A stretch of 64,000 nt of DNA from Bimastos eiseni (taxonomy: Eukaryota; Annelida; Clitellata; Crassiclitellata; Lumbricidae). A program made the translations under genes and the position numbers. The stretch is from the NCBI GenBank assembly GCA_959347315.1, contig OY365813.1, positions 20,900,854-20,964,853 on the forward strand, read 5' to 3'. The notes under the pieces were generated by a model. It was given only the letters and a program-made list of their open reading frames with translations. It was not told the DNA's origin and made no database searches. Positions 23,501 through 35,400 of the stretch are shown piece after piece (within the stretch, counting starts at the first letter, position 1; each line of letters begins with the position of its first letter).

Positions 23501-26500
23501 TAATTATCCGGTATGGTGTATTAAGCAAACAACGTAAATGATAATTACATCAATATGTGAGATGTAAGAAGATGTGTATGTCTGTGTGCAGGTGGGTGTG
23601 TATGTGCTGCCATTATAACATGTGACGTAATTCAATAACATTGTTTTTTTTACTAAATTTGACTGTTAACCGCATTCGGTTACTGACTCTTAAAGTGTCT
23701 TACGTTTATCAGTAGAAGTTGTAGTGGTAGGTGGAGCTGGAGTTGGAGTGGTGGTCGCTGGAGGCGAAGTTAGAGTGGGTGTGGTAGGTGGAGCTGTAGT
23801 TGGAGTTGATGTAGTAGGTGGAGCTAGAGTTGGAGTGGTTGTGGTAGGTGGAGCTGGATTTGTAGTGGTTGTGGTGACTGGATACGGAGTTGGAGTGGTT
23901 GTGGTAGATGGCGATGTAGTGGTTGTGGTAGATGGAGGTGGGGTTGATGACGTAGTAGGTACCCTGCAATATACATAGAACTAACTACTTCATATTACCC
24001 TTGCCACCAGAAGACATAGACATTGAGTCTATTATTCTGGATGGTTATCGAGAAACCTCCGAACATTACGAACGACTTGGTAATATCGCATCACACGATT
24101 TCTAATCGCAAATTTATTCATAATAAAGATAGTAAAGGCAATTATTATTAGTTGAATGCGTTCTGGGGCAGAAAACGCCGCCAAGTCGCCAAGTGTATAC
24201 ATATCATATTGTATTTCGGAAATTGGTAATAATAATAATAATTTCCGAAAATTTTCAAACTGACAGCAGCTCAGTAAGATTACATGATATACATTTATAG
24301 TATGAGCGTTGACAGCCATGCAAAGCGCCATTACGCTAGACATCCAAGCACCTTCGGTGAGGGCATCGAACTCTGTTCCTCAGCTCTGCGCCCCATGAAT
24401 TATCCGTTACTCTAAGGCCCTCCCCAAACCATATCTCAAACTATACCTATCACTAAAGGTGAATCTAACATGGCCTAAAACCAATTCAGTTTTCAGATGG
24501 GCTGAGGTGGAGATTAACGTAACTCGACGAATGAATCGTGAGCTGCGTTGGCCACCTATCACAATCAATTCAGTGTCTGTAGCAAGCGAACACTTAAGTA
24601 GAATAATGAAATTTTTTAGGCCACACTCCAATGAAGTCATCAACTCAAGCGTTCCTTAGATCGGTCTAGCTAAACTCCTTACGCAGTGGACTTACAATAA
24701 CCCCTTGCTCTTTTTGTTCCAACGATATTGAATACTTCTCACTTTCAAAGTCATTCTAATCACATTGTTCATTTGCAATAAGCTTGCCGTGTTCGCTGCT
24801 CTGCGTTTATCAGTGCCTGACAATAAAAATGTACTTACTTATTTGCTACGTTTAGGGCCTTTATAGCTAATTTTTAAACGCCACTCGAGATGTGCAGCAT
24901 GATCAACTCTGTCGCGTTCTATATCCGTGAGCCAACGATTGCGAGGTCAAATCAGCCAAATGTTCTCCGTGTCATAATTATTCAGTAATCTAATGTCTCT
25001 AGCACACAATGTGTCTCAACCTGCCCGCGGAATGAGTGAAATCAATGAATGAAACTAGAGAATTTTCATGAGATGAGAACAACACTGATCTCATTCATAT
25101 TTACGTTGTAGTAGGTATTGGTTTTAGGTGTTCGTTGGCAGTGGTTAGAAGGGGATACGGTCCAGCATTGCATCCGAGGTTTCCACTGAAATCATCCAGA
25201 TCGATGCGCCATGTCATCCAACCAGAGAATCTGTTTTCCACTATATATTCAACCTTTTCAAACATAGATATCTTGTTAAAAAAGTCAATCAATCAATCAA
25301 CAATCAACAATCGAACAAGGGCATTCTGAGTATTTCTATTGCGCTTCTTTAGAACCAACTCGGCAGCGCTTCCATTGCCTTCCAGTTCAGACACGAATAA
25401 AGAAATATGACTTGTAGAATCCTGCCAAGCGGACTACGCCTAGACATTCTGCCTTTGATTTCCTTAAATATATCGGAAATTAACTTGGAATTTAAAAAAA
25501 ACTGATTTCCGACATTACTTGAGGCGACCAAAAACCGATGTTACATCATAATAATGAAGCGTTTGGTGTAATTAAATAAGATTAGATTAAATCGCATACC
25601 TTGACCTGAAAACTCTCTTCATCATCATATCCAACCCATTGGTCACCTTTGTAGGCATAGGGCGTCTTATGTTCATCGGACCAGACATAGGTGGCTCCAT
25701 CGGTAAGCATCTGGCAAATCTACCGACGACAAAAATCCTCATGATTGGTGACAATGTAACTCTTAAATGAAAGTAATAGTTTCAACGAAGCATATTAAGT
25801 AAGTAAGTAAGTCAGAATATTCTTTATTAGACTACCAACAAACGCACAGTAGCATACATAATGTATAAACAATAGTATCAAATTAAATTATTATGAAAGT
25901 CTAAACGCAGAACACAAAATGAAAATAGAATATTAATTTTACAAATCAGCGCAAAGAAGGAACATGTTACTGCTTAACAGGAATGAAGCGTCTTATACTT
26001 CATAATATGCCAACAAGACTGAATCTCTGGTGTGGGTTCCGTTGTCGCAGGTACCGTTAATCGGAGCACCAAGGCCATTCTGTGCAGGGTCCACCAGTTT
26101 GACACATCTGCCAAACGCAGCGAGTCCTATTACGAGTTTATCTTTTGGGGCACCCAATTCAACCCAATAGTTGGCTGACCAGTTCTACAAACACCAAAAC
26201 CAATTTATTTAAGAATTTGACGTGAATCTCATTCATAGTATCGATATGTATTCAGTATTGAAAGGAGTTCAGTCGACAAAGCCTGCTTTATGTGCATTTT
26301 CAAAGTCAAAAAATTATAGTTTTGGATGGTTTATATACAAGTATTTGGGAGGCAGACATATACGTGTATGTATGTGTGCATACATGTAAATATGCATGTA
26401 TGTATGTACTTTGTATGTATGTATGCATGAATGTATACATGTATGGAAGTAAGTATGTATGTATGCATTATGTATGCACGGATGTATGTATGTATGCATG

Positions 26501-29500
26501 AATGTATACATGTATGGAAGTAAGTATGTATGCATGTTTGTGGGTATGACAATATGAATTTGTGTAAGTATGCTTGTATGTTTTGCATGCATGAATGCAC
26601 TCACAAGGGCACTACCTAGGAATAACAATGGGTAATAGAGCAAGGTTATTAGTACAATGCAAATTCTACAGTGATATTGCTGTATTTAGATTAACTGTAA
26701 GCCAGTAACTTTTCTGCTTTAGCAGACTGGTCTTTAGGATTTATTGCTGCCTTTTATTTTTGACTTTTATTTGGGGCGCCATCGGTCAATAACTTTTCCG
26801 CATATAAAACACAGATTCGATAGATACAATAATTAATATCTACAAACCACATTTCGTGTGCGACTGTAGCCTATCTCGTCCGCTCGTGGGTAAAGCGGAG
26901 CATTCATACCCGTTGTTGTTCCCCAGTCACCGTTATAATTGTAGGTCATGACACCTAAGAAGTCTACATACCTAAAAGGAGTAGAAAATTATAGAATTAA
27001 TTTGGTATAAACAATATATTTAAATACTTTTAACAGTTTTCACTAGACGTATTTTAAGAATAGTTTCAAAAGTACTTTGGAGAATTTAGAACAGTTTTTC
27101 AAAATATTTTTTCAAAATAATGTTCCAAAATATTTTTCTGAAGAACTTTTCAAAAAATAAATTAGAAACCTACCACGAAATTTATTATTTTAATACTGCG
27201 TCGCTTAATAGGCCTACCACGATTCGAACGTTATGGATAAAATTCTCTTTAACCGATCGGACTCCATAGCAACTAAGAAAACTTTATCCCTTTGAGTCAT
27301 TGATAATGAGTGATTCAATTGTCGGAGTGTCATACGCTGCTGTAACAAATAACTAATTTCAATTCTATCATGCCTCTCGCTGGCCATGTAAAGAGCATTT
27401 GCAAACGTCATATAATTATGTCCATTCTTGTCAGACGCAGAACTATTGGCATTACAAGTGCTATATCTGCAGGGATTAATCCTACGGTAACAGGAACTTT
27501 TTTAGGGTAGGCTTAATCACTGCCTACCGAGAAATAATCGGTACTTCATATCCAGCGTCGATGGTGTATTTTTCTCCGCTAACTGTCGCAGTCAGAAGCA
27601 GAGGAGGTTTCCCAGACGTACATGGAGCAGCTTCGCTGTTTATGGCTTCGCGAAATTCCTATAACAAAACAGAAACTGCAAACTGCAGGTAGTACGATGC
27701 CACTCTATTCTCATTGATCAGAAAAATATATTGTTCTGATCTCACGAAGTCAACTGAAATATAGCGACTCACGCAATCCTCGGTGGTGTCAGGCATAAGA
27801 GGGGAGGGGAATGGAAAAGAGAACAGTTGATTAGGGCGGAGATGTAAGGGGAGGTGGGGGGACAGGGCAGGTAAACTAGACTTAATCGTCTTAGGACTGG
27901 ACGCGTGAGTTGTATATTGCTTTCTTGCGGATACTTTGAACAAAAGAATAGATAAGTAAGAAGATTAAAGTTTGTAGTAGATGAAGAATAGGGCCTACGA
28001 TACAATATCTCAAACGACGAGCGTTGACCTATCTCTGCCAAATCATATAAAATATACAGAGTAACACAATTTTTGAGTCACAAATATATTGCAAAATGAT
28101 TTATTGTGTGCCGAAACCCGGAACATTGTATGATAAGAAGGTTCAAATGATAAGCGGGGACGGCTATCCCTGCCAACATATCAATATAAAATCTAATTTC
28201 CCAAACGAGGTATTGTGTAAACCCGACAGGGATCCCAGCAAAGGTTCCTGGATTTGCTAGCATATACATTCACTCTCAACTCCAGCATGCGGTTGTCCAC
28301 ATTGAACGAGTTGGGTAAATTTTCTGAACTCTCAGCTTTCATGTATTCACAATATCTCGAGATAAGTAATCAGTTGAGTTGCAAGAGATGCCTTAAATTT
28401 ATATAGAGCTACAACGAGCTATTTGACATATAGGTATTACCTGGATCAGAGCTGTGTAGCGGTATTTGTCCTCTGGGGGACTTCCTCTTAATCCTGGGTA
28501 TTCAAAGTCAAGATCAACTCCGTCGAAGTCACGTTCTCTGCAGAATATGAGGACGGAATCGATGAACGTTGCCCTGTTGGCTTCTGTTGACAACATGATG
28601 CTCACCTGCTCCATGCCAACCTCCGATCCTCCGACCACTATTGAAACCTTGAGTCCCGGCTGCTCGTCTTTCAAGGCTATTGTCTGGTCATACCTAAAGC
28701 AATAATGTTCAAGCGGAGAGCATTCCTTGATCAAGTCATTACAATTTCTAGGTTGTTCAAACAGTGTTTCAAATGCCTGTATAGGCCTTGAAATTAATAT
28801 TTTTTTTAATACATGTATTTAGGTATGATTTCAAAACATGCATTCTTTTGCTAACGACGTGATGGATTGTAAATTAAACGTTTTTATGCTTCCGATCACA
28901 CTGCAAAGTTTGCGTTGCCTTGTCAAAATTAGTTTATATATATATATATATATGTATTTGCACAAATGCGATAACATGCAATGCGCGAATTCTGCAGAGT
29001 TAATAGCCAGCCCTTTCTGTAGACTTTCTCTCCTCCTTCTGCTTAACCTCTTCGCGGAATCATTTCATTCTGCCAAATTAATAGTTTTTTTCCATTTATG
29101 CAGAGTAAACGCAACATATACGTACATTCCACCTGGAATGTCGTCATTCCACTCATACGGAACAATGGTGTTGTTGCTAATGACTGCGAAGGCATAGAAC
29201 ACGTGGGAGCACAAGCGGGGATCTGTTTGGCTAGGGTAGAATTTGGCGCGCGGTGGACGATACTGATCCCCACCAGTCACCCAACAGACTCTCCTGTATT
29301 CTGCTGTAAAAGAGAGTTGCAAAACAATTGGTTTCTTCGGACATAGGGCATTGGAATTCAGTGTAAACAGATTCTAGGGCCGATTTAAAAGCTATGCTGT
29401 GGTCATGACAAATAATGTAGGAGGCTACTATCATTATCGTCAATGTCAAAGCTCCGTATTCAATCGAGAATCGCAGACGTTTCAAAATTTCAGGCATTAG

Positions 29501-30056
29501 ATGTAATGAAACAATAGTATGTAGTATTAATATACCAATGAGATTATGTTTGCCACCGATCGCCATTAAATATTTGTTCAGGGTGTACTGCACAAGTCAC
29601 TGCTCTTAATTCAAGAGCAGCGGTGAAGACATTAGGAGTTTACGATTACGATTTCAATTAGCAACATGATTCTTATAATATTCTCAACGCAGAGTATCTT
29701 TACTTAATGGTGTGACCAGGAGCCAATATTGGAGGAAGGTATCCATCCCAGTGTACGGAGTAAGGCTTTAACAGTAAAGTCTTTTTCGGCGATTATTTGA
29801 TCTGGAAAGGTTGGATCAGTTGACCAACCCCCTAAAGGCGTCCTTGTACGTGCCGTACTAGTGTAGACCTATGCATGCAATGCCAGTCGTCACTTTGACG
29901 CACAGTTGTAATAAATAAACTTAACACTTTGATGGCTTAGTAGTCGCGAAAATGGATGGGAAATCGCACAACATATGCATGCAATGTATTCCTACCTTGT
30001 GCGTAAGTGATGACGCTCGCAAGAGCAACCAGAGCCAGAAACTTCCAGCAATTCAT
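10342..30056 (-). CDS. Gene C: secreted chitinase with three tandem GH18 domains
   Basis: Inferred 24-exon gene. Exon 1 (29996-30056) encodes the signal peptide [20 protein letters not shown]. It is followed by GH18 domain 1 (exons 29126-29303, 28441-28693, 27528-27658, 26848-26971, 25999-26184, 25600-25719, 25105-25253), a Thr/Pro linker exon (23704-23963), domain 2, a second linker exon (15057-15280) and domain 3 ending in a Ser/Thr/Pro/Ala tail. I read them as one gene because domains 2 and 3 have no signal-peptide exon, each linker exon has exactly the phases (2 in, 1 out) needed between exon 8 and the next exon 2, and all 24 exons sum to 4125 nt (1374 codons plus stop) with no internal stop. 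Only domain 1 keeps the full catalytic motif. Role inferred: extracellular chitin binding and possibly hydrolysis. Separate genes remain possible if cryptic promoters exist. Confidence 0.75.
11150..11240. repeat. Pyrimidine-rich tract in intron 7 (domain 3)
   Basis: CCACCTCCTCCTGC-type sequence between exons 8 and 7 of domain 3, the same position as in the other units. Short compared with the copies at 17110 and 3646. Confidence 0.7.
14690..14775 (-). pseudogene. Relic CBM14 exon acceptor at a gene-fusion junction
   Basis: Read on the minus strand this contains 'ctattctttacag|C', which matches the acceptor of the peritrophin exon of gene D ('ctattctttgcag|C' at about 32667), followed by a decayed coding sequence. 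The neighbouring DNA towards 14515 instead matches intron 1 of gene C domain 1 (about 29390-29500). The junction lies where gene D has its CBM14 exon, so it looks like the scar of an exchange that fused one unit's tail to the next unit's exon 2. Confidence 0.45.
15057..15280 (-). CDS. Gene C, linker exon 2 (Thr/Pro-rich)
   Basis: A 224-nt exon encoding about 74 residues almost entirely of Thr, Pro, Ser and Ala with repeated [13 protein letters not shown] and KIPPTTT blocks. It enters in phase 2 after exon 8 of domain 2 (ACAGC|GTAAAC) and leaves in phase 1 (GTGAAC|GTAAGA). Such segments are typically O-glycosylated spacers between domains of extracellular carbohydrate-active proteins. Confidence 0.8.
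15553..15765 (-). mobile_element. tRNA-derived SINE, (ATT)n tail
   Basis: On the minus strand it begins GGATAACACAATAGAGCGAG, has the B-box-like GAGTTCGATGCCC and ends in AATAAACGAAAATTATTATT. A second copy is at 24228-24415 and a head-only copy at 30780-30880. It lies between linker exon 2 and exon 8 of domain 2. Confidence 0.65.
15823..23227 (-). CDS. Gene C, GH18 domain 2
   Basis: Exons 23050-23227, 21518-21770, 19922-20046, 19181-19322, 18209-18394, 17884-18003 and 15823-15971. The SxGG strand is [12 protein letters not shown]. The catalytic loop is [15 protein letters not shown], with Gln in place of the catalytic Glu. Exon 5 has the longer form with [17 protein letters not shown], shared with gene E. 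Its donor reads GTGTGC instead of the GTTTGT of its paralogues. The intron between exons 3 and 4 holds a Tc1/mariner element, and the intron between exons 2 and 3 a LINE fragment. Enzymatically inactive but probably chitin-binding. Confidence 0.8.
16080..16570. other. Intron sequence of unknown origin
   Basis: Unlike its flanks it contains GC-rich segments ('gcgcccggggataaac', 'ccgcaccgaggggggccagcgggaccgtggccc'). It has no open frame, inverted ends or match elsewhere in the window, so it is probably an old repeat fragment. Confidence 0.3.
17110..17420. repeat. Pyrimidine-rich tract in intron 7 (domain 2)
   Basis: About 310 bp of CCTCC/CCACTTC/CTTTCTCC motifs on the plus strand, purine-rich on the sense strand. 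The open frames in both directions across it are compositional. Confidence 0.75.
18630..18672. repeat. (GTAT)n microsatellite in intron 5
   Basis: Tandem GTAT units in the same intron as the arrays near 12480, 26360 and 56750. Confidence 0.8.
18845..18995 (-). pseudogene. Fossil second copy of GH18 exon 5
   Basis: The plus strand reads 'gtgtgcgactgtcgtcagattcgcccgctcgtgggcaaag', matching exon 5 sequences at 12735 and 36668, but the copy is truncated and damaged. The preceding 'gacataggtcggtaacctgcgcgcatt' matches 36570-36600 upstream of gene D exon 5. The functional exon 5 lies 190 bp away at 19181-19322. Confidence 0.65.
20278..21316 (-). mobile_element. Tc1/mariner-type DNA transposon, defective
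   Basis: Bounded by 26-bp terminal inverted repeats: the left end starts CACTGTGTCCCAATGAAAAG and the inverse of the right end starts CACTGCTTCCCAATGAAAAG, 24 of 26 positions identical. It is flanked by TA at 20276-20277 and 21317-21318. On the minus strand around 20758-20640 a frame reads [18 protein letters not shown], the conserved C-terminal DDE/D signature of mariner-like transposases. Frames elsewhere are broken. It lies in the intron between exons 3 and 4 of domain 2, in the same direction as the gene. Confidence 0.85.
22270..22815 (+). mobile_element. LINE 3' fragment (CR1/L2/Jockey-like RT C-terminus)
   Basis: The plus strand reads [18 protein letters not shown], then [12 protein letters not shown], then [13 protein letters not shown], the classic end of the reverse transcriptase ORF of CR1/L2-type LINEs. 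Stops and shifts interrupt it. It ends in a 'tagaatagaattgattagaatagaat' short-repeat tail, opposite in direction to the host gene. Confidence 0.8.
23330..23400 (-). pseudogene. Relic CBM14 exon acceptor, first fusion junction
   Basis: The minus strand contains 'gttattctttgcag|C', nearly identical to the acceptor of the peritrophin exon in gene D, followed by a sequence with stops. It sits between linker exon 1 and domain 2 exon 2, the position the CBM14 exon occupies in gene D, and parallels the relic at 14690-14775. Confidence 0.45.
23704..23963 (-). CDS. Gene C, linker exon 1 (Thr/Pro-rich)
   Basis: A 260-nt exon encoding about 86 residues made of [14 protein letters not shown] repeats. 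It enters in phase 2 (after ACTACAAC|GTAAAT of exon 8) and exits in phase 1 (GATAAAC|GTAAGA), joining GH18 domains 1 and 2. Likely an O-glycosylated spacer. Confidence 0.8.
24228..24415 (-). mobile_element. tRNA-derived SINE, (ATT)n tail
   Basis: Second copy of the family at 15553-15765, at the equivalent position after exon 8 of domain 1, with the same tail ('aataataataataatttccg' on the plus strand) and head ('gcatcgaactctgttcctcagctctgcgcc'). The shared location suggests it was duplicated with the unit rather than inserted twice. Confidence 0.65.
25105..29303 (-). CDS. Gene C, GH18 domain 1 (catalytic motif intact)
   Basis: Exons 29126-29303, 28441-28693, 27528-27658, 26848-26971, 25999-26184, 25600-25719 and 25105-25253, directly after the signal-peptide exon. 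The catalytic loop reads [15 protein letters not shown], so all three acidic positions of DxxDxDxE are present, the only such copy in the window. The SxGG strand is altered to [12 protein letters not shown]. Exon 4 carries two extra codons (AAPCTSG region). The closing strand reads [14 protein letters not shown]. This is the best candidate for real chitinase activity. Exon 2 has a tandem CAGCAG acceptor; both choices keep the frame. Confidence 0.85.
26360..26575. repeat. (GTAT)n/(CATG)n microsatellite in intron 5
   Basis: Imperfect array with two near-identical segments containing 'gcatgaatgtatacatgtatggaagtaagtatgtatg'. The open frames on both strands are shadows of the repeat. Confidence 0.85.
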
Positions 30057-30480
30057 GGTGTATTTGCTCCGGTCACGTGCGTTTATTAACAAAATAAAAT
30101 AAGAAGACTTCTGGGCTGAACGTTATACGGTCAGCTTCTACAAGGCTTGCTTCGCTCGCTCACGTTTAGTTGCGTATGAAAGGTGCGTCGATGTCGATTC
30201 TAAAGATACAACTAATGAACGCACTTGATGGTGACATGCAACGACTAGCTTGTATACCTCTAGAGACAATAAGCTCTAATGAACCAAATATCAGTATAAA
30301 TATAAACTGCCTCGGAATTGAGGTGCTACTATTTTAAATGACCTTAACACTAGTTTAAAAATTGAAAATTCGATGAACAGTCGATTGTTCATCACAACTC
30401 ACCTAGGTTGATGTTATTGGCTCTCCACTTTGGATGTGTTCCACAGTTCGTAGCCCATTGTTGTCATAAATCAACTGCTC
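30057..30480 (-). promoter_or_regulatory. 5' flanking block of gene C
   Basis: Homologous to the flanks of genes A, D and E ('gcgtttattaacaaaataaaataagaagacttctgg', 'gtgcgtcgatgtcgat'). The core is degenerate at about 30337 ('aaatgaccttaacactag'). Promoter role inferred from position. Confidence 0.4.
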
Positions 30481-30769
30481 TGAAGCGGTATTTTAAGTGC
30501 TCGTTTGAAATAGACTTATCTGTCCGTTAAACTGACATCGATAGTCACGCGCTATATAGGGACCTTTCTGGTTTTCACAAATTGATCCTTCCTGAATCAA
30601 GGCACTTAGAGATGGTCAAATAAGTCTATTCGTTGCTTAATCAGGTTGTCAACGGGCAACATGATAAAAGGAGTGTCACTAGTGAACCTGGGTAAATGCA
30701 TTAGGTCCACTCCGTTGTCACGATATAAAGTTTCCAATCATAGCAGAGTATCCCTCTGGTCGAAATAAT

Positions 30770-30895
30770 GAGCAAATGTACAGCTATGGATAATGCACTG
30801 GGGGCAGAGCTGAGGAGCCGAGTTCGATACTTGAATCCCCGTAAGGCTGACCAGTCCTTCTTTCGCTATCGCGGCGGCGTTGGTTAAATTAGATA
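30770..30895 (+). mobile_element. SINE head fragment
   Basis: The head 'ggataatgcactgggggcagagctgaggagccgagttcgat' matches the head of the SINEs at 15765 and 24415 in opposite orientation, then diverges. No gene is visible from 30896 to 31139. Confidence 0.5.
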
Positions 30896-31139
30896 TATAA
30901 CGTAATGGCCAACCTTGAATGGCTGCCGACAGTCAAAATTGACTCGTGCAATTACTTTGTGCGGCAATTCCGGAGGAGGAAATTTTTAGTTCTTGTTGAA
31001 ACTGCTATTTGCCTTAAAAGATATCGAGATACGCAAAAAACTTCTGACTGTCTGGTTCAATTTCGTTTTGGTGCCCCATCTCATTGCACTCTAGTATCAC
31101 TTAAGTTGCATAATTGAAAATATATTGAACAACTTAGCC

Positions 31140-31350
31140 ACTGTTTGTATTCGGCCGTTTTTCGAACAACCATTGCTGAGAATGATAACAATCGGATGGT
31201 CACAGGGTTCGAATCTACCTCACGCCACTGCGTAGCGACATTGGAGAAATTGATCAACCAAAATTGTCTGTGAAGAAGGCATCGTGAAACCAACTCATTC
31301 ACCTCATCGTTGAGCGGAGTGGAAGCACAAAGGCAATGGACCTGCATTCG
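31140..31350 (+). mobile_element. tRNA-derived SINE-like repeat
   Basis: Contains 'cagggttcgaatctacctcacgccactgcgtagcgac' and the same body as the copies at 9261, 54020 and 60900. The stretch 31351-32445 beyond it shows no gene that I can support. Confidence 0.5.
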
Positions 31351-32445
31351 TGAACATGATTGATCATCACTATATACAGTGCCAATAATTTTATTATAGC
31401 CTTTTTACGTCGTTGGGGTTATTAGATAAATAAAATTCGAAAGTGTTCTGTCTAGATTTTGACGAGTGACCTTCAATAATTTCCAAAAGTAATGCCTGGT
31501 CTAATAAAGATACGAACCTCTCCTTTTATACTTGATTTTCCAGATCTATGAACATTTAAAATGAGGTGATCAGGTCATTATCGAGTTTTCGTGATTGCCA
31601 ATATGGTAATGCCAGATTGAGATAAAATAAAGTTAATATGAGCAATGTTTACTTAGTTATTTATTTATATTAATTTATGCTCATTCTGAAATATGAGACG
31701 GCTGTCTTACATTATTGCATTCTCATGACCATAACCAAGAGATGAAGAATTTTATTGACAACTGACAATCATTACTAATTTGACATTATTGGTTGACCTT
31801 AGAAATTAGATTGGCAGCTGTAATAGAGAAATATAACCCTTAAGTGACCAGAATTTCGCTCGCAGGAATACCTTCCCTTGCATAGAAGTAAGATGACGCA
31901 CAGTTGAGGATTGATTGAAAATTGCTATAATAGTATGTCTGATTTGAAGATGCTAAATGAATCAAAAATATGTTTGCAATATTCCATAATATTATCTGAA
32001 AGAGATACCAAAATATATGCTTTACAAACCGGTCCTTATTTGAAACACCACAAAGACAGAGTTGTTCGTGAAAGACGCTCAGATCGGTGCCCATTCGAAG
32101 ACAGCTAAGCACAGAGGTGTCAAAGAGCGGGCAGACGATATATTTCAGGCCCTCGGAACATTTTTCTAAAGAGAGCTAATTGAGAACAAAATGTTTAATT
32201 TGTCATTTTTCAGGCTTTATGAGTTTTCTGTAATGTTTTTAATTGACAATGTATATCAGAATCACATCTTCAAGGCTAAATTCAACTGTTTGTACTGGTC
32301 TCCTCTTAGATACCTGTCCCATTTTCCTTAAGCGTCTTCAGAATTCTGGCCCGCCACTTGCTGGGAAATATTACTACTGGCTCGCCATCACAAGAACGTC
32401 TGACACCCTGGATACCTTAGCAGTCTCTTCGAATTGTTCAACTGT

Positions 32446-35400
32446 CTACAGATCAGTTCTTGACAGGCCCCTTCGAACTATTCCACATTCCAGTCTCCTC
32501 TCATTGCTCAGGTTATACGACCAGTTGCAATTCTGAGTTACCTTGTCGTAATATAACCGTGCAGCGCATTGGATAATTGTTTCGTCTCCATTGGAGCACA
32601 CTATGAAGGATGAGCAATCATCCAGATTTACGTAATTTCCATCTGGCTTGCCAATACAAGTGAACGCTGCAAAGAATAGTAACAATTCGTTTGCAATTAC
32701 GAGCGCAGACACAAGCCACAAAACTGACTAAAATAAATTCTTCTTCGGGAAATTTTTTTATTGAAGAATGGTTATCGTAATCATGGGTCAAATCTTCGGA
32801 CTTCTGATAATTATAATTAAGAACAGTCGTTATTAGGCCGTCTACATCTGAAGTCATTAGTAAGCATACGTTTTTAAAATATTTTGAGTACAGTATTGAA
32901 GACTACCAAGCTTATTTCTGTTGGCCTATTTATTTTCTCCGCGCTTGTATTCTGCCCGCATTTTCCTGTGTGCACACTTTTGTCGGGCTTCCTATATATA
33001 AATATTTGCAAACCGTATCAGCCATTCTTCGATAATATGCAATTATTCATGTATACGTATTATGTATAAATACATGCGAACTGCGTAAGCATAGTATGCA
33101 GTTTAACAATTCATTTTACCTAAATTGGACTTAAATCAATTTCAGTTACATATAGTAATGCGACTTACGGGCAGGAGTAGAAGTCGACCCTGTATCTGTT
33201 GAAGGAGTGATCGTGGGGTCTGCAGTGGTAGGAACTCTGTAACACAAAGCTTACGATACACTCCAAGTACTTCCTGCCGTTAATATCTAATTGCTTCTTG
33301 CTGTGAAGCACGAATTTACGGAACTTTCCCCGTTTGTAAACAATCTTGCGATGCGCAATATGAACATTGAAATCAAATAGCCCATGCATTTGTTGGCCTG
33401 CAATGCTTCCGCAAGAGAAATAAATTCGAAGGGCAAAGCGCTTAATCGCGTTATCTTGATCGTGATTTCGAAATTCCTGAAGCGCCCAAAAAAGCGAAGT
33501 TGCGATTACCAGCTCATTATATCGGATACTCAAAGTATTGAAGAAACTTTGTATACAACCGATTTTCGCCATGATCATCAAGATCGCTTTTATATTTACA
33601 TGTAAGAATTTTTTATATTTAACCAGGCCGGTCTTTAAACCTAGCATGGCTAATGTGACGTGAAAACATTCAAACGGGCAGTGATAAAACGTACCATAAC
33701 CAGTAGGTTATCTCAGAAGAATCTCAAACGATATATGCATTGCAACATAGCCTGTGCACCTCAAACTAGTCACAGAAAAGGGTGTGCACCAATAATATAT
33801 TTAACTAATGCACCAATGTTGATAGTTGAATGACACCACCAAGACAATTTTCATCAGATCGCTTCAATTGAATCCAGTGGTCAAATTTCTCATCCAGAGG
33901 TACCGGATCTCTACCTATTTATGAATTGAAAACCTAAGCCTGAGTCAGGCTAAGTGGCGAATCCATAATGGTTATTTGCTATTCCGATAATTGGATAAAC
34001 ACAAAATGTGTGAAACAAGTTGTGTATTGTTGAGCTTTGAAAGACAACATGTATTAAGGAACTTTTATGTGGTTGATCTCATCTATTGGATGGCGGACCT
34101 CATAGATGAGATGGTGGATCTCAAATCCGCGGCATCTGGATGAATTTGACCAATGATTGAAGTTAAATCATATTTACGACGTAGCGGCTTTTGCCAAGAG
34201 GCGATCGTTTGCGGCTGTGAGAAGTGGATATGGTCCAGCATTGCATCCAAGGTCCCCGCTGAAGTCGTCCAGATGAAGTGACAGTGCCATCCAACCAGCG
34301 AATCCGTTTTCCACTATGTAGTCAACCTGTGCACTCACATGTAGAGACAGGCTTCGCTATCAGTCAATCTACGTACAATCATCAATGGAACAATTGCATT
34401 GCATTGTATTGTATTCAACAGAAGCATCTGATTAACATTTAATTATATAATCGATGTTTGCATCTTGTAACGTTACAGGAGCTTAGTGACATTTAAAATC
34501 GTTTACAGGACATTCATATTATTATTGCTATTACTGGAGTAATTGTATTGAATTTAAATGCAGATGCAGCCCTACACTTAAATCTATCACGACAGCAAAG
34601 ACTGAAACAAAAGATAGTGCAACATTATGAGGTAAGTAAAAGTTTGTTCGTTCTAAGACTGTAAAAATTAATCAATACTAATTCGTGCAGACCACTTTCT
34701 CATGCACTTACTCAAGCTCCTCTTCCACCTCCAAGTCCTCTTTTTCCACTTACCCCTACATCAATTCTTCCCGTACCACTTCTGCCACATCAGCTACCAC
34801 CACCTCCAGCACATTCACCACCTCATTCTCTCCTTTTTCCTTCACTCCGTTTCTCCATCAATTCCTCCTCTTCCGCTTCGACATCCTCCTCCAACTCTTC
34901 TTCGACCACTTGCTCAGTCGACCATTGTCCCATCATGAAATTCCTCCAATGCTCACACTTTGGCAGTGCCAGTCCCATGCCAAGAGAAGCGAGAGAGGCG
35001 ACGCAGTGATTCCTGTTATCTTACTGTGTCGTTTAACTGAAACAATGGCATTTCTAAAGGGTACGAATTTCGCTTTAGATGTTTCCCGAGGCGACTACCG
35101 ATCGATGTCATTTAGCATAATAATATCGGTACCATATAAGTTTTTAGATTACATAAGATTAGATTGCTTACCTTGATCTTCAAACTCTCTTCGTCATCGT
35201 ATCCGATCCACTGGTAACCTTTGTATGCGTAAGGAGCCTTTTGTTCATCAGACCAGACTCTAGTGGCTCCATTATTCAGCATTTGACAAATCTGCGGAAC
35301 GCAAAAATTCTTATGATCGGAGACAACACAACTCGCAAATAAAAGGCAGTAGTTTTGTGAACGCTATTTAAAACTCATTAAACTAGACTTTTAGAGAGCA

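Noticed and set aside
23724..23978. Val/Gly-rich plus-strand protein
   Set aside because: Antisense shadow of the Thr/Pro linker exon; the same applies to 15077-15382 and 10319-10534.
26314..26643. Tyr/His/Ile-rich protein on the minus strand
   Set aside because: Reading of a (GTAT)n microsatellite in intron 5.
33165..33647. 160-residue protein on the minus strand
   Set aside because: It is mostly intron sequence read through the short linker exon 33169-33236 of gene D.
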